A DNA stretch of 64,000 nucleotides from Rhodococcus sp. KBS0724 (GCF_005938745.2 NZ_VCBX02000001.1:248001-312000), one strand, 5' to 3'; shown: positions 48,158 through 59,071, counted from the stretch's first letter. Numbers and translations: made by a program. The notes: generated from the letters alone by a model not told the origin.

Positions 48158-49147
48158 TCACTTCACGGTGAGGATGACCTTGCCTACCGTTTCGGGCGAA
48201 TCCAGCAATTGATGAGCTAATGGCGCTTCGGCGATCGGTAGCTCAATGGAAACGACCGGTTGGACGGAACCGTCGGCGATCAGCGGCCACAGTTTGGCTA
48301 GGACGTCGGCCACGATTTCTGCTTTTCCGCCCGGGCCGGTCAGCGGACGTCCACGTAGACCGGTCGCGGTGATGCTTCCGCGTTTCCCCATCAACTTGCT
48401 GAGGTCCACTTCACCCTTGCGTCCGCCCTGCATCCCGATGACGACGATGTGCCCGTCCATCGCGAGGGCGTCCACGTTCCGGCCCAGGTACGACGCTCCC
48501 ATGTTGTCGAGAATGATGTCCGCGCCGTGTCCGTCGGTGGCTTCGGAGAGGGCGGCGACGAAGTCCTGGTCGCGGTAGTTGATCGTGATGTCCGCGCCCA
48601 GCTCACGGCAGCGAGCCAGTTTTTCCTCCGAGCCGGCGGTGACGGCAACTCGAGCACCGAGGGCTTTGCCGACCTGGATGGCGTGCGTACCGATTCCGCC
48701 GCCGCCGCCGTGGATCAGCAGCGTGTGCCCGCGGCGCAGTCCGGCGCGCATGACCACATTGGACCAGACGGTGCAGGCGACTTCCGGCAAGGATGCAGCG
48801 ACTCGCAGATCCACTCCCTCGGGCGCCGGAAGGAGTTGTGTCGCAGGTACTGCCACCTTCTCGGCGTATCCGCCACCGGCAAGCAGTGCGCACACTTCGT
48901 CGCCGACGGCCCAATCGGTGACACCTTCGCCGAGTTGGCTGATGACGCCGGAGCATTCGAGTCCGAGGACGTCGCTCGTGCCGGGTGGCGGCGGGTAGAA
49001 ACCTTGGCGTTGCAGGAGGTCCGCACGGTTGACGGCGGTGGCGGCGACGTCCACCAGAACGTGCCCGCGAGGCACTTCCGGATCGGGCTGCTGCGCCCAG
49101 GTCATGACCTCGGGGCCGCCTGGCTGGTCGATAGTGGTGGCGTACAT
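48158..49147 (-). CDS. NAD(P)H-quinone oxidoreductase, zeta-crystallin/PIG3-type MDR
   Basis: 329 aa medium-chain dehydrogenase/reductase without the zinc ligands of alcohol dehydrogenases. N-terminal GroES-like domain (NRADLLQRQGFYPPPPG), Rossmann HGGGGGIGTHAIQVGKALGA. Likely reduces quinones or enones with NAD(P)H; corresponds in position to Rv3777. ATG with TAGCGT 7 nt upstream. Convergent with the aminotransferase-fold gene; divergent from the FMN oxidase with 58 bp between. Confidence 0.88.
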   Translation of the reverse strand: MYATTIDQPGGPEVMTWAQQPDPEVPRGHVLVDVAATAVNRADLLQRQGFYPPPPGTSDVLGLECSGVISQLGEGVTDWAVGDEVCALLAGGGYAEKVAVPATQLLPAPEGVDLRVAASLPEVACTVWSNVVMRAGLRRGHTLLIHGGGGGIGTHAIQVGKALGARVAVTAGSEEKLARCRELGADITINYRDQDFVAALSEATDGHGADIILDNMGASYLGRNVDALAMDGHIVVIGMQGGRKGEVDLSKLMGKRGSITATGLRGRPLTGPGGKAEIVADVLAKLWPLIADGSVQPVVSIELPIAEAPLAHQLLDSPETVGKVILTVK

Positions 49148-49205
49148 GGATACGACGCTAGCGAATCCCCCCGCAGTAGGCGGGTTTGGCGCTACGGTCG
49201 CTGTC

Positions 49206-50390
49206 GTGACTTACTTCGGGAACATGCAGAACGAGATCTATCTGAGCGGCCTCGGCGGTACCGTCCCGTCGCTGCCCATGACGGCGGCCGGGCTGGAAGC
49301 TGCCGCGCGTGAGCAACTCTCACCCGAAGCCTTCGGGTATATCGCGGGCAGCGCCGGGACCGAGCGCACTGCCTCATCGAACCTGCGGGCGTTCGAGAAG
49401 CACGCGATCGTGCCGCGCATGTTTCGGGGTACCGCTGCCCCAGACGCCCGTGATCTGAGCGTCGAGGTGCTCGGTACGCGTTTGGCTGCGCCGATTTTGA
49501 CTGCGCCCATCGGTGTACTCGGTTTGGTTCACGACGACGCGGAGGTCGCGGTCGGTTCGGTCACCGCGGAATTGGGGATCGGCTCGGTTCTGTCGACTGC
49601 GGCTTCGTCGACCATCGAAGACGTCGGCGCGGTGTCGGGCGAGAACTGGTGGTACCAGTTGTACTGGCCGGCGGACGACGAGCTTGCCGAATCGCTTGTC
49701 CGCCGTGCTGACCTTGCGGGAGCCAAGGCTATCGTGGTGACGGCCGATACGCCCGGCATGGGTTGGCGTCCAAGAGATCTGACATTGGGGCACCTGCCGT
49801 TCCTGCGGGCGAAAGGCATCGCGAACTACCTCTCCGATCCGGTCTTCCGCTCGAAGTTGGCGTCGCCGCCCGAGGAAAGTGCGGAGGCGCTGCAGATTGC
49901 GGTCCTGACGTGGGTGTCGCTCTTCGGCAATCACACCGTTCGGATGGCGGATATCGCGAAACTTCGCCAGTGGACGTCACTTCCGATCGCGGTCAAGGGA
50001 ATTGTGCATCCCGACGACGCTCGCGCCGCGGTTGCGGCGGGCGCCGACGGAATCATCGTGAGCAACCACGGTGGCCGTCAGGTGGACGGCGCGATATCGG
50101 CATTGGATGCGTTGGGGCCGATTGCGTCGGCCGTCGGACATGAAGCCGACATTCTGATGGATTCGGGTATTCGGTGCGGTGCCGACGTGATCATCGCGCT
50201 GGCTCTCGGGGCAAAGGCGGTTTTGTACGGGCGGCCGTGGGTATACGGCTTGGGGTTGGCAGGCGCAGACGGCGTCCGTCATGCTTTGCGGAGCTTGCTT
50301 GCCGATTTCGATCTCACGATGGGACTGGCTGGGTTGTCGTCGGTGAGGGAAATCGACAGGTCCCTAGTGGTGGACACTTCCGGACATTAG
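49206..50390 (+). CDS. FMN-dependent alpha-hydroxyacid dehydrogenase/lactate 2-monooxygenase-like
   Basis: 394 aa TIM-barrel flavoprotein. Signature SNHGGRQVDG with the catalytic His and substrate Arg, FMN-phosphate region DSGIRCGADVIIALALGA, and N-terminal GYIAGSAGTERT. It oxidises L-lactate or a related 2-hydroxyacid; lactate monooxygenase, oxidase or membrane LldD are all possible. The GTG at 49206 is chosen because TACGGT lies 7 nt upstream and the conserved N-terminus (TYFGNMQNEIYLSG) starts there. Confidence 0.85.
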   Translation: MTYFGNMQNEIYLSGLGGTVPSLPMTAAGLEAAAREQLSPEAFGYIAGSAGTERTASSNLRAFEKHAIVPRMFRGTAAPDARDLSVEVLGTRLAAPILTAPIGVLGLVHDDAEVAVGSVTAELGIGSVLSTAASSTIEDVGAVSGENWWYQLYWPADDELAESLVRRADLAGAKAIVVTADTPGMGWRPRDLTLGHLPFLRAKGIANYLSDPVFRSKLASPPEESAEALQIAVLTWVSLFGNHTVRMADIAKLRQWTSLPIAVKGIVHPDDARAAVAAGADGIIVSNHGGRQVDGAISALDALGPIASAVGHEADILMDSGIRCGADVIIALALGAKAVLYGRPWVYGLGLAGADGVRHALRSLLADFDLTMGLAGLSSVREIDRSLVVDTSGH

Positions 50391-50466
50391 CGACAGTGGC
50401 CGCTTCAGGACTTCGCACCGATGAAGAAGACTGAATTTGGCCTCTGCAGGTCTAAACTGGGGAGCC

Positions 50467-51045
50467 GTGACAACTGACACGACAACCGACGAGGCCCCGG
50501 TGGTGCGGGAGCCATCCAGTGTGGTGGCGGAGCCGTCCGCTGCGCAGCAGGAAACGCCCACTGCGCAGCAAGAGACAACCACTGCGCAGCAAGAGACGCC
50601 CTGGCTGACGTCTGCCGAGATGCGCGCCTGGCGCGGTTACATGGACGGCAATCAGCGGCTCATGGAGGTCTTGAACCGGGAGCTGCAGGACTCGCATGAC
50701 CTCTCGTTGGCGGATTACCGCATCCTCGTGATGTTGTCGGAATCTCCGGACGGTTCAACTCGGATGAGCGACTTGGCGGACGGCGTCCTGTCCTCACGTA
50801 GCCGCCTCACGCACCAGATCCGTCGGATGGAGTCTCAGGGCATAGTCGTGCGCACCACCTGCGCCGAGGACGGGCGAGGCGTGCTTGCGCAGATTACGGA
50901 CGAGGGGCGTCGACGGCTTGCTGCTGCCGCACCCACCCACGTCGCGGGCGTCCGCAAGAATCTTGTGGATTTGTTGACCCCGACGGAGCTGGAAGTGCTG
51001 GCAGACGTCTTCTCGAAGGTTGATGCGGCCATCGGAGATCGCTGA
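50467..51045 (+). CDS. MarR-family transcriptional regulator
   Basis: 192 aa. Winged helix-turn-helix (~75-165: DYRILVMLSESPDG, MSDLADGVLSSRSRLTHQIR, MESQGIVVRTTCAEDGRG wing). A 45-residue N-terminal extension contains three 21-bp in-frame repeats encoding AQQET units. GTG start with TAAACT 8 nt upstream and GGGGAG in between. No divergent target gene; possible control of the upstream flavoprotein is speculative. Confidence 0.87.
   Translation: MTTDTTTDEAPVVREPSSVVAEPSAAQQETPTAQQETTTAQQETPWLTSAEMRAWRGYMDGNQRLMEVLNRELQDSHDLSLADYRILVMLSESPDGSTRMSDLADGVLSSRSRLTHQIRRMESQGIVVRTTCAEDGRGVLAQITDEGRRRLAAAAPTHVAGVRKNLVDLLTPTELEVLADVFSKVDAAIGDR
50537..50599 (+). repeat. Three 21-bp repeats in the MarR N-terminal extension
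   Basis: Units at 50537, 50558 and 50579 encode AAQQETP-, TAQQETT- and TAQQETP-like heptapeptides. In frame, upstream of the DNA-binding domain. Confidence 0.85.
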
Positions 51046-51098
51046 GTAACGGGGAGCCGTTTTCACAGTTCGCGAGTGCACCGGATAGTATCGCCCAC

Positions 51099-51188
51099 GG
51101 AAGCGTGGCAGAGCGGCCGAATGCACTCGCCTTGAAAGCGAGCGTGGCGTTAAACCCACCGGGGGTTCAAATCCCTCCGCTTCCGCCA
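51099..51188 (+). tRNA. tRNA-Ser (anticodon TGA)
   Basis: Acceptor stem GGAAGCG (51099-51105) pairs with CGCTTCC (51178-51184); discriminator G, then encoded CCA (51186-51188). Anticodon stem CTCGC/GCGAG with loop CTTGAAA, anticodon TGA at 51133-51135. The long variable arm and GGTTCAAATCC T-arm are typical of tRNA-Ser. A classical terminator follows directly. Confidence 0.97.
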
Positions 51189-51191
51189 AGG

Positions 51192-51227
51192 GTCCCCCAC
51201 CTGCTGATGCAGGTGGGGGACTTTTTT
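51192..51227 (+). terminator. Intrinsic terminator after tRNA-Ser
   Basis: Perfect 13-bp stem (51192-51204 with 51209-51221), 4-nt loop, followed by six T. Textbook Rho-independent terminator. Confidence 0.95.
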
Positions 51228-51230
51228 GTC

Positions 51231-51772
51231 TGACCGAATTTGTCGGTTATTTGTTGCAGTGCGCAACTTTATGGGATATTTCAAGAATAGGATTTCCGCC
51301 GCTCGTGAAATTTCCCTCACTAGCGGAATGTAAATGTATTTCTAAATATCCAATGAATGCTCAACTGAACACTTGAGCCACTTTCGACGCCAGCGCCTGG
51401 CCAATTGGGTAGGTATCGAGCGGGACCTTTGTAACTTTAAATTCGAGGCTGATGTTTCGGAATCGATAGCTTGCCGAAGAAGTGCTTCAGCTGATATCTC
51501 GCTGTGACGATGCTGATCGACACTTGTTACCGATCGGTGATCCTTAGAGTGAAATCTGCTCTGTCCGTTACTGTTTCGATGCCAATTTCAGGACCGATCC
51601 CTAAATCAGTAAAACCGCGCAAACCCGCCATTCGGTACAAAATGTGCAACCATGGCACCGACGCCTTCGGTTGGACATTTGCTGTCGGTGTTAACCGCGC
51701 ACCGTCGTTCATACGTATTACGAGAAATGTCGAGACCTATTGCGGTCTCCTTACTCGGAGGTGGTTTTACCG
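51231..51772. other. 542-bp intergenic region upstream of the amt-urease operon
   Basis: No convincing gene: the short open frames here lack codon bias and ribosome sites. The sequence is noticeably more AT-rich than its surroundings. It holds a hairpin (TTCCGC/GCGGAA enclosing GTGA/TCAC, 51294-51328) and ends with the good ribosome site of amt (GGAGGTGG at ~51757). It should contain the nitrogen-regulated promoter; I could not place an unambiguous GlnR box by eye. Confidence 0.5.
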
Positions 51773-53485
51773 ATGCTTGCGGAAACGGTAATAAATAGTG
51801 GTGACACGGCCTGGGTGCTTATTTCTGCAGGTCTCGTGCTCTTTATGGTCCCAGGTCTCGCGTTTTTCTACGCAGGATTGGTGCGTGGCAGTAGCGCGCT
51901 GGTGATGTTGCAGCAGAACCTGGTTCCGCTCGGCCTGGTGTCCATCACCTGGATTGTCTTCGGCTACAGCTTTGCGTTCAGCGGCGACTGGGGATCAGGC
52001 TTCCTCGGGGATCTGAAACTCTTCGGCTTGCAGGACATTCATACTGCCGCTGCGCCGGGCTTCCACTTGATCGAGGGTGCGGTCGCAGTCCCGACCTTGG
52101 CATTTGTGGCCTATCAGATGATGTTCGCGATCATCACGCCCGCTTTGATCACCGGCGCGACGGCAAACCGTCTCAAGCCGTTGGGTTGGGCTGTTCTCCT
52201 CGTTTTGTGGTCGATCATCGTCTACCCGCCGATCGCGCACTGGCTCTTCAACCCCGAGGGGTGGCTCGCTCTGCGCGGGGCGCAGGACTGGGCCGGCGGA
52301 ATCGTGGTCCACGCCTCCGCCGGTGCGGCGGCACTCGCGATCTTGCTGGTTGTCGGTAAACGCCCCGGCTGGCCGAACGCGGAGGCCGTTCCGCACTCCG
52401 TCCCGTTGGCTCTGATCGGCGCAGGCATCTTGTGGTTCGGCTGGTTCGGCTTCAACGCCGGCGACGGTCTGGCGGCGGATGGTGTTGCGGCGCAAGCCTT
52501 GATCAACACTCACATTGCCGCTGCGGGCGGCATGGTCGTCTGGCTGGTTATCGAGCGATATACCGAGGGCAAAGCCACGGCGATCGGTGGAATCACGGGC
52601 GCTGTCGGCGGTTTGGCGACCATCACGCCCTGTGCCGGCTACGTCAGTACGTTCTCCGCCTTGGCAATTGGTGCGCTCGCCGGATTGATCTGCCACTTCG
52701 CGTTGGCACTCAAGTCGATCTTCAAGTTCGACGATGCTCTCGACGTCATCGCAGTCCACTTTGTCGGCGGCATCCTCGGATCGTTGCTTCTGGGGCTGTT
52801 TGCAGAGAAGGCGATCAATCCGATCGGACGCGACGGGCTTCTGTTCGGCGGCGGACTCGGTTTACTCGGTGAGCAGGCCTTGGCCTTGGTCGTCGTCATC
52901 GCCTTCTCGTTTGTCGTGACCTGGTTGATCGCCACGGGAATCGAGAAGACCATCGGGCTCAAGTTGGCTCCGAAAGACCAGGTCAACATCGATCGTCGTC
53001 AGCAAGGAATGGACGCGTACCGCTACAACGCGGCATTTGTCGACGCGGGTGGAGCGCCGCAATCGAGCGGCTTCGACGGGGGAGCCACGGTCGAGGGAGA
53101 GAAACTTGCTCCCAATCCCGGTGCGCAGAAACATGAACTCATCACCGCCGTCCTCCAGACCATCGAGTCCGAGAAGCTACGCGAGGCGCTGCTGGCGGCG
53201 GGAGCGGAATCGATTGTGGTATCGGAAGCCCATGTGTCCGCGGGTGATTCGGATTCTCTCAAGTTCCGCGGCCAACGCAATGACGTCGTCTTCGCGGAGC
53301 GATTGCGGGTCGAAGTTCTTGCACCGTCCGACCGCACCCAAGCCGTGCTCGATGCAATCAATCGGCACTCCCTTGGGAGGAGGAGCGGATTCGTGCAGCA
53401 ATCCGCTGAACCGTTGTCCGGGCCGCGCGCCCCGGAATCGGACGCTGACCCTTTCGACCCTGACCACACGGAAGTGAAGATATGA
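51773..53485 (+). CDS. amt: Ammonium transporter (Amt) fused to a C-terminal PII-like domain
   Basis: 570 aa. Residues 1-~420 are an Amt channel with eleven membrane helices ([46 protein letters not shown], with the pore histidines). A ~45-residue linker leads to a PII-like domain (~463-545): [52 protein letters not shown]. The T-loop lacks the modifiable Tyr (RGQRND instead of RGAEY). PII proteins normally plug Amt channels as separate GlnK; here the regulator is covalent. First gene of the urease operon (19 bp to ureA). ATG 51773 with GGAGGTGG upstream. Confidence 0.9.
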   Translation: MLAETVINSGDTAWVLISAGLVLFMVPGLAFFYAGLVRGSSALVMLQQNLVPLGLVSITWIVFGYSFAFSGDWGSGFLGDLKLFGLQDIHTAAAPGFHLIEGAVAVPTLAFVAYQMMFAIITPALITGATANRLKPLGWAVLLVLWSIIVYPPIAHWLFNPEGWLALRGAQDWAGGIVVHASAGAAALAILLVVGKRPGWPNAEAVPHSVPLALIGAGILWFGWFGFNAGDGLAADGVAAQALINTHIAAAGGMVVWLVIERYTEGKATAIGGITGAVGGLATITPCAGYVSTFSALAIGALAGLICHFALALKSIFKFDDALDVIAVHFVGGILGSLLLGLFAEKAINPIGRDGLLFGGGLGLLGEQALALVVVIAFSFVVTWLIATGIEKTIGLKLAPKDQVNIDRRQQGMDAYRYNAAFVDAGGAPQSSGFDGGATVEGEKLAPNPGAQKHELITAVLQTIESEKLREALLAAGAESIVVSEAHVSAGDSDSLKFRGQRNDVVFAERLRVEVLAPSDRTQAVLDAINRHSLGRRSGFVQQSAEPLSGPRAPESDADPFDPDHTEVKI

Positions 53486-53504
53486 GCGAGAAGGAGTCGT
53501 CGGA

Positions 53505-53807
53505 ATGCATCTGACACCGAGAGAACTCGACAAGCTGACCATCCTCATGTTGGCTGAAGTCGCCCTACGACGAAAAGCGAAGGGGCTCAAGCTTAATCAT
53601 CCGGAATCGGTGGCCGTCATCACGGCAGCGGCTTTGGAGGGTGCTCGCGAGGGGAAAACTCTCGAGGAAGTCATGGCGGACGCGTCGCACGCATTGACGG
53701 TCGACGACGTCATGGAAGGTGTTGCGGACATGATTCCGCGCGTGCAGGTCGAGGCGGTGTTCCTCGACGGTAGCCGCCTTGTCACTGTGCATTCACCTAT
53801 CCAGTAG
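53505..53807 (+). CDS. ureA: Urease gamma subunit
   Basis: 100 aa, the standard length; opens [20 protein letters not shown] and contains [22 protein letters not shown]. Structural subunit of the nickel urease that hydrolyses urea to ammonia and carbamate. AAGGAG ribosome site ~11 nt upstream; lies 19 bp after amt. Confidence 0.97.
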   Translation: MHLTPRELDKLTILMLAEVALRRKAKGLKLNHPESVAVITAAALEGAREGKTLEEVMADASHALTVDDVMEGVADMIPRVQVEAVFLDGSRLVTVHSPIQ

Positions 53808-53870
53808 CCCGGCACACACTCCAGCATCACAGACATTCCAGCCCGGCCGACCAACTCAGGAGCATCGAAG

Positions 53871-54308
53871 ATGGCATCAAAATCATCGAAGAAGGATTCC
53901 GGCGACGACAAGAAGGTTCCGGTCGGGGGATACGTCCTGCGGGATGAACCGATCGAGATCAACGAGGGCCGGCCGCGTCTGAAGCTGCGCGTTCGAAATA
54001 CGGGTGACCGGCCCATTCAGGTGGGGTCGCACTATCACTTCATGGAGGTCAATCGCGCATTGTCCTTCGATCGTGAGCAGGCGTTCGGTTGGCGCCTGGA
54101 CATCCCGGCTGGAACGGCAGTGCGCTTCGAACCGGGTGACGAGAAGGAAGTGACGCTGGTGCCGTTCGGTGGCAAGCAGCGCGCCCACGGTTTCAACAGT
54201 CTGGTGGACGGTTGGGCTCCCACGCATGCTGCGTATCGCCCGCGCCTGCCGCGTGCCGTCGCTCTCGCAGACGAGCTCGGTTTCCTGTCCGAACCACAAT
54301 CCGACTGA
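53871..54308 (+). CDS. ureB: Urease beta subunit
   Basis: 145 aa. Core of the urease beta fold: [49 protein letters not shown]. It has a ~17-residue Lys/Ser/Asp-rich N-terminal extension and a ~25-residue C-terminal extension relative to minimal UreB. 63 bp separate it from ureA; ATG start. Confidence 0.96.
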   Translation: MASKSSKKDSGDDKKVPVGGYVLRDEPIEINEGRPRLKLRVRNTGDRPIQVGSHYHFMEVNRALSFDREQAFGWRLDIPAGTAVRFEPGDEKEVTLVPFGGKQRAHGFNSLVDGWAPTHAAYRPRLPRAVALADELGFLSEPQSD

Positions 54309-54343
54309 TTCTCGTTCACGGCGGTCGAAGGAGCACAATACCC

Positions 54344-56062
54344 ATGACAAGCATTTCACGGCAAGAGTATTCGGGGCTGTTCGGTGTCACGAAGGGCGAC
54401 CAGATCAGGCTCGGCAACACCGACCTCTACATCGAGGTCGAGGAAGATCTTCGCACGATCGGCGACGAGTCGATCTACGGTGGCGGCAAGACGCTACGCG
54501 ACGGTATGGGTCAGGATCCGGCGTCGTGCAGTCGTGACGGCGCGCTCGACCTGGTGATCACCAACGTCGTGATCGTCGACGCCACGATCGGTGTCGTCAA
54601 GGCAGATGTCGGTATCAAGGACGGCAAGATCGTCGGGTGGGGCAAGGCAGGCAACTCGAGCACGATGGAGGGGGTGACGCCGGGACTCACGACGGGACCG
54701 GCAACGGATGCCATCTCCGGCGAGCAGTTGATTCTGACTGCAGCGGGTATCGATCCGCACGTGCACCTCGTTTCTCCTCAGCAGGCATACCACGCACTCA
54801 GCGGTGGTGTGACAACGCTGATCGGCGGCGGTATCGGGCCGTCCGACGGCACCAACGGCACTACCATCACCTCGGGCATCTGGAACATGGAGATGATGCT
54901 CAAGGCCAATGAGGGTCTTCCCGTCAACATCGCGATGTTGGGCAAGGGAAACTCGTCGGGCTATCCGTCTCTGATCGAGCAGATCAAGGCGGGGGCTGCG
55001 GGATTGAAGGTCCACGAGGACTGGGGCGCAACACCGGCGGCGATCCGGGCGTCGCTGCGCGCGGCGGACGAGATGGACGTTCAGGTTGCCATTCACACGG
55101 ATACCTTGAACGAAGCCGGCTACGTCGAGGACACGATTGCGGCCTTCGAGGGGCGCACCATTCACACCTATCACAGTGAGGGCGCAGGCGGCGGTCACGC
55201 ACCGGACATCCTGAGGGTGACCGGTGAGGACAATGTTCTTCCGGCGTCGACCAACCCGACGTTGCCGTACGGCATCAACACGCAAGCCGAGCTCTTCGAC
55301 ATGATCATGGTCTGCCACAACCTCAATCCCAAAGTGCCGTCGGATGTTTCGTTTGCCGAGTCGCGTGTTCGTGCGGAGACGATCGGTGCGGAGAACGTGC
55401 TGCAGGATATGGGAGTCATCTCGATGTTCTCGAGCGACTCGCAGGCAATGGGCCGGGTCGGCGAGAACTGGCTCCGGGCGATCCAGACGGCCGACTGTAT
55501 GAAACGTGCTCGTGGAAAGTTGCCGGAGGACTCTCCGACACACGATAACTTCCGGGTCCTGCGGTACGTCGCGAAGACGACGATCAACCCGGCCATGACG
55601 TTCGGATTGTCCCACGTCATCGGATCCATCGCTCCCGGGAAAATGGCGGATCTTGTTCTCTGGGAAACCGCTTTCTTCGGTGCGAAGCCTAAAATGATCA
55701 TCAAGAACGGAATGATCAGTTGGCACGCCATGGGAGATCCGAACGCATCACTACCGACCCCGCAGCCGGTGATCTACCGGCCGATGTTCGGCGGGTTCGG
55801 TAAGGCGCTCCCCGAGAGTTCGGTCTCGTTCGTGTCCCAGGCCGCACTCGACGACGGCATCAAGGATCGTCTTGGTCTCGAGCGTCAGGTTATCGCCGTC
55901 GAAGGCACTCGCACCGTGACCAAACGCGACCTCGTGCGCAACTCGGCCACTCCGGAGATCAAGGTCGATCCGGAGACCTTCGCGGTGACAGCGGACGGCG
56001 TTCACGCCTACGTCGAACCGGCTGAATCCATTCGCCTGAACCAACTTTACTTCTTCAGTTAG
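54344..56062 (+). CDS. ureC: Urease alpha (catalytic) subunit
   Basis: 572 aa. Nickel ligands and catalytic residues are conserved: GIDPHVH (two His), carbamylated Lys in GLKVHEDWG with following His, [20 protein letters not shown], the flap Cys-His in MVCHNL, and the Asp in [12 protein letters not shown]. The second His of the common CHH flap motif is Asn here, which is not the catalytic one. Some loops diverge from enterobacterial ureases (e.g. [14 protein letters not shown]). AAGGAG ~11 nt before the ATG. Confidence 0.97.
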   Translation: MTSISRQEYSGLFGVTKGDQIRLGNTDLYIEVEEDLRTIGDESIYGGGKTLRDGMGQDPASCSRDGALDLVITNVVIVDATIGVVKADVGIKDGKIVGWGKAGNSSTMEGVTPGLTTGPATDAISGEQLILTAAGIDPHVHLVSPQQAYHALSGGVTTLIGGGIGPSDGTNGTTITSGIWNMEMMLKANEGLPVNIAMLGKGNSSGYPSLIEQIKAGAAGLKVHEDWGATPAAIRASLRAADEMDVQVAIHTDTLNEAGYVEDTIAAFEGRTIHTYHSEGAGGGHAPDILRVTGEDNVLPASTNPTLPYGINTQAELFDMIMVCHNLNPKVPSDVSFAESRVRAETIGAENVLQDMGVISMFSSDSQAMGRVGENWLRAIQTADCMKRARGKLPEDSPTHDNFRVLRYVAKTTINPAMTFGLSHVIGSIAPGKMADLVLWETAFFGAKPKMIIKNGMISWHAMGDPNASLPTPQPVIYRPMFGGFGKALPESSVSFVSQAALDDGIKDRLGLERQVIAVEGTRTVTKRDLVRNSATPEIKVDPETFAVTADGVHAYVEPAESIRLNQLYFFS

Positions 56063-56071
56063 GGGAGACCA

Positions 56072-56731
56072 GTGTCGGGAACAATCACGCATACGCACGG
56101 CGGCGATACGGCGCCGCACACACACGCCGAGCCGCACGGCGAGATGACCACGCCGACGGGCAAGCCGATTCGCGTCGACGCGCTGCTCGGCAAGGAAACC
56201 GATGAGGAATGGGCGTCGCGCATCGAAAGCGCTGTGATCGACGTGCTTTCACTGGATCAGTGGGAGGCGCAGAAGAGCCGGTTGCGGCGTACGACGCTCG
56301 GCGGTCGTGAATTGGCGGTCTCTCTCGATCGTGGGGTTCAACTGCAGGACGGCGACATCCTGCTGTGGGACGAGCCGGAGAACACCGTCGTCGTCGCCCG
56401 GATCAACCTCAAGGACGTTCTCGAGATCGACCTCAGTGCATTGCTCGACGTGACGCCGGAGAAGATGATTCAGACGTGTCTCGAGTTGGGTCACGCTGTG
56501 GGTAACCAGCATTGGCCGGCAGTGGTGAAGGGAATGAAGGTCTATGTACCGCTGACGGTAGACAAGGCAGTCATGGGTTCGGTAATGCGCACGCATGCTT
56601 TCGAGGGCATCGAGTACACCTTCATTCCCGGCGCCGAGGTCATTCCCTACATCGCTCCGCACGAGGCACGCCGACTGTTCGGTGCGGCAGCGCGCGAGGG
56701 CGAGGGCCATACCCATGACCCCCTCATGTGA
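56072..56731 (+). CDS. ureE: UreE urease accessory nickel metallochaperone
   Basis: 219 aa. UreE peptide-binding and nickel-binding domains in the centre; His-rich N-terminus (THTHGGDTAPHTHAEPHGE) and His-containing C-terminus ([10 protein letters not shown]) for nickel storage or transfer. GTG start with GGGGAG upstream, 9 bp after ureC. Its 3' end overlaps ureF by 17 bp. Confidence 0.88.
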   Translation: MSGTITHTHGGDTAPHTHAEPHGEMTTPTGKPIRVDALLGKETDEEWASRIESAVIDVLSLDQWEAQKSRLRRTTLGGRELAVSLDRGVQLQDGDILLWDEPENTVVVARINLKDVLEIDLSALLDVTPEKMIQTCLELGHAVGNQHWPAVVKGMKVYVPLTVDKAVMGSVMRTHAFEGIEYTFIPGAEVIPYIAPHEARRLFGAAAREGEGHTHDPLM

Positions 56732-57428
56732 AGGGTCGCAGCTGAGCATCAACCGTGCGATGCGGATGATGCAATTTGCCGATTCGATGTTTCCGGTCGG
56801 TTCCTTCTCGTTCTCGAACGGGTTGGAATCGGCCGTGGCACAGGGAATTGTCACGGACGGTCCGTCGTTGCGGGAGTTTGTACTCTCTGCCGCCCATCAG
56901 GGTGCAACGTGCGACGGTATCGCCGTGCTCGCTGCCCACCGCGGTGCATCGGACGGTGATTTCTCGACAATTCTGGCGGCCGATCATGCCGTGATCGAAC
57001 GCAAATTGAACGAAGAGTCCCGAACGATGACCACCCGGATGGGAAAGAAACTGGCGGAGCTCGGTGGCCGACTCGTAGGCGAGACGTTGTTCACCAAGTG
57101 GCTGGCGGCGATCGAGGCGGGCGAGACTCCCGGTACGTATCCGGCGGGGCTTGGAATTGCTTTCGCGGAGATGGGTTCTCCGGAGCAGGATGCCTTCACC
57201 GTTCATCAGTACGGTGTGGCGATGACGTTGCTCGGTGCCGCACTCCGTATCGTGCGGGTAGATCACCTTGCCACGCAAGAGATTTTGTTCGAAGTGAATC
57301 GGACCACCGACGGCGAGTATGCGGCCGTTCGCGAGTACGGGCTCGACGACATGTCCAACTTTTCCCCGATGATCGACATTCTGGCTGCGGTTCACGTCAA
57401 GGCGCATGTCCGAATGTTCATGAACTAG
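56715..57428 (+). CDS. ureF: UreF urease accessory protein
   Basis: 237 aa, all-helical Ure[22 protein letters not shown] near the N-terminus is the family signature. It forms the UreD-UreF-UreG complex that activates apo-urease. ATG at 56715 lies inside the end of ureE; an upstream in-frame extension would overlap ureE further and is rejected. Confidence 0.92.
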   Translation: MTPSCEGSQLSINRAMRMMQFADSMFPVGSFSFSNGLESAVAQGIVTDGPSLREFVLSAAHQGATCDGIAVLAAHRGASDGDFSTILAADHAVIERKLNEESRTMTTRMGKKLAELGGRLVGETLFTKWLAAIEAGETPGTYPAGLGIAFAEMGSPEQDAFTVHQYGVAMTLLGAALRIVRVDHLATQEILFEVNRTTDGEYAAVREYGLDDMSNFSPMIDILAAVHVKAHVRMFMN

Positions 57429-57438
57429 AAGGAGAATC

Positions 57439-58080
57439 ATGAAGAAGACAACGCGCATCGGAATCGGCGGCCCTGTGGGTTCGGGCAAGACTGCCCTCAT
57501 TGAGGCGATCACGCCGGAATTCGTGAAGCGGGGAACCAGTGTTCTGATCATCACCAACGACGTGGTCACCACCGAGGACGCCAAGCATGTGCGTAAGGCG
57601 CTCAAAGGTGTTCTCGTGGAGGAACGCATCGTCGGCGTCGAGACTGGCGCGTGTCCTCATACCGCCGTTCGTGAAGACCCCAGTATGAACCTCGCGGCGG
57701 TCGAAGATATGGAGCGAACTTTCCCGGACACCGACATCGTGTTCATCGAAAGTGGTGGTGACAACCTCACGCTGACGTTCAGTCCTGCTCTCGTCGACTT
57801 TTTCATCTACGTCATCGACGTAGCTGCAGGAGACAAGATTCCGCGTAAGAACGGGCCCGGGATTTCGCAGTCGGACATTCTGGTTATCAACAAGACGGAC
57901 CTGGCGCCGTACGTGAAAGCCGATTTGGGGGTCATGGATCGGGATTCGAAGGGCATGCGCGGTGACAAGCCGTTTGTCTTCACCAATTGCATGACCGGCG
58001 AAGGTATCCAGGAAGTGGTAGACCTCATCGTGCACGGTGTCCTCTTCGACGAAGAGGAAGTGGGAGCGAGCGCGCAGTGA
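57439..58080 (+). CDS. ureG: UreG urease accessory GTPase
   Basis: 213 aa SIMIBI GTPase: P-loop [11 protein letters not shown], metal-binding CPH motif in [29 protein letters not shown]-dependent nickel delivery to urease. AAGGAG ribosome site; stop overlaps the ureD start (GTGA). Confidence 0.97.
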   Translation: MKKTTRIGIGGPVGSGKTALIEAITPEFVKRGTSVLIITNDVVTTEDAKHVRKALKGVLVEERIVGVETGACPHTAVREDPSMNLAAVEDMERTFPDTDIVFIESGGDNLTLTFSPALVDFFIYVIDVAAGDKIPRKNGPGISQSDILVINKTDLAPYVKADLGVMDRDSKGMRGDKPFVFTNCMTGEGIQEVVDLIVHGVLFDEEEVGASAQ

Positions 58081-59036
58081 GCGCTCCCGCCCTTCCGGGA
58101 GGCGCGCGGTCGCTGCCGGGGCCGATCCCGACCATTCCGGAACTCGATCAGTACCAGGATCAGCCGAAGCAAGCCCCAGCCGGCAAGGTGGGCAAGACCG
58201 GGGTGCTCGAGATGCGTTTTGTCGATCGTGGTGACAAGACGATTCTCCGGGACATGTACCGCAAGACTCCGTTGCTCGTTCAACAGGCGCTGTACTGGGA
58301 CGAAGCGCTGCCGACAATGCCGTGTGTCTACATGATCTCGACGTCTGGCAGTGTGCTGCAGGGTGATCGGCTGTTTCTGACCATCGACATGGAACCTGGA
58401 TCCTTGGCGCACGTCACGACGCAGTCGGCCACCAAGGTGCATCAGATGGACGCGAATCATGCGTCGCAGTTGCAGAAGGTGACCTTGGCCGAGAATTCGT
58501 ATCTCGAATTGATGCCTGGTGTCACGATTCCGCACAGCAATGCGAGGTACTTTGCGCGAACCGACGTCACAGTGGATCCTTCTGCAACGCTGCTATTTTC
58601 GGAGATCGTGATGCCGGGTCGCAAGTACCACCGGACTGCCCAGTCCGATACCGAGCTGTTTGTCTACGATCTGTACTCCACCTTGATCAAGGCGCGACGC
58701 CCAGACGGACAGGATCTCTTCACCGAGAAACTGGTGATCGAACCGCAGCGGTTCCCGGTGCGACACAAGGGAATCATGAGCGATTACGACGTATTCGGAA
58801 ACGTCGTACTGCTCACCCCGAAAGATCATGCCGACGAGATACTGGAACAGGTCGTTCCGGGACCCGACGGGAAGGTCTTCTCGGGCGCCAGTCGACTCCC
58901 GAACGATGCCGGGTTGATCTTCAAGGTCCTGGGTCCCGAGAGCGAACCTGTCAAATCCAAGGTTCGTGATTTCTGGGCGCTCGTTCGAAAGTCGGTTCTG
59001 GATACCACTATTCCGCCCGTCCCGCTCTGGGGATGA
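58077..59036 (+). CDS. ureD: UreD/UreH urease accessory protein
   Basis: 319 aa. UreD beta-helix fold: [33 protein letters not shown] segment, [17 protein letters not shown]. Scaffold through which nickel reaches the apo-urease. Starts with GTG overlapping ureG and ends ATGA at the urea-transporter reading frame, so the genes are translationally linked. Confidence 0.93.
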   Translation: MSAPALPGGARSLPGPIPTIPELDQYQDQPKQAPAGKVGKTGVLEMRFVDRGDKTILRDMYRKTPLLVQQALYWDEALPTMPCVYMISTSGSVLQGDRLFLTIDMEPGSLAHVTTQSATKVHQMDANHASQLQKVTLAENSYLELMPGVTIPHSNARYFARTDVTVDPSATLLFSEIVMPGRKYHRTAQSDTELFVYDLYSTLIKARRPDGQDLFTEKLVIEPQRFPVRHKGIMSDYDVFGNVVLLTPKDHADEILEQVVPGPDGKVFSGASRLPNDAGLIFKVLGPESEPVKSKVRDFWALVRKSVLDTTIPPVPLWG

Positions 59037-59071
59037 CGCGGTTCGCCGCGAAAAGGATTGAGGGACGTGCG

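Noticed and set aside
51504..51791. Possible 95-aa gene upstream of amt
   Set aside because: No ribosome site, no family resemblance, and it overlaps the amt start in another frame.
56715..56731. ureE/ureF overlap as a frameshift
   Set aside because: Both proteins are full length with intact family ends; a 17-bp overlap is normal operon packing.
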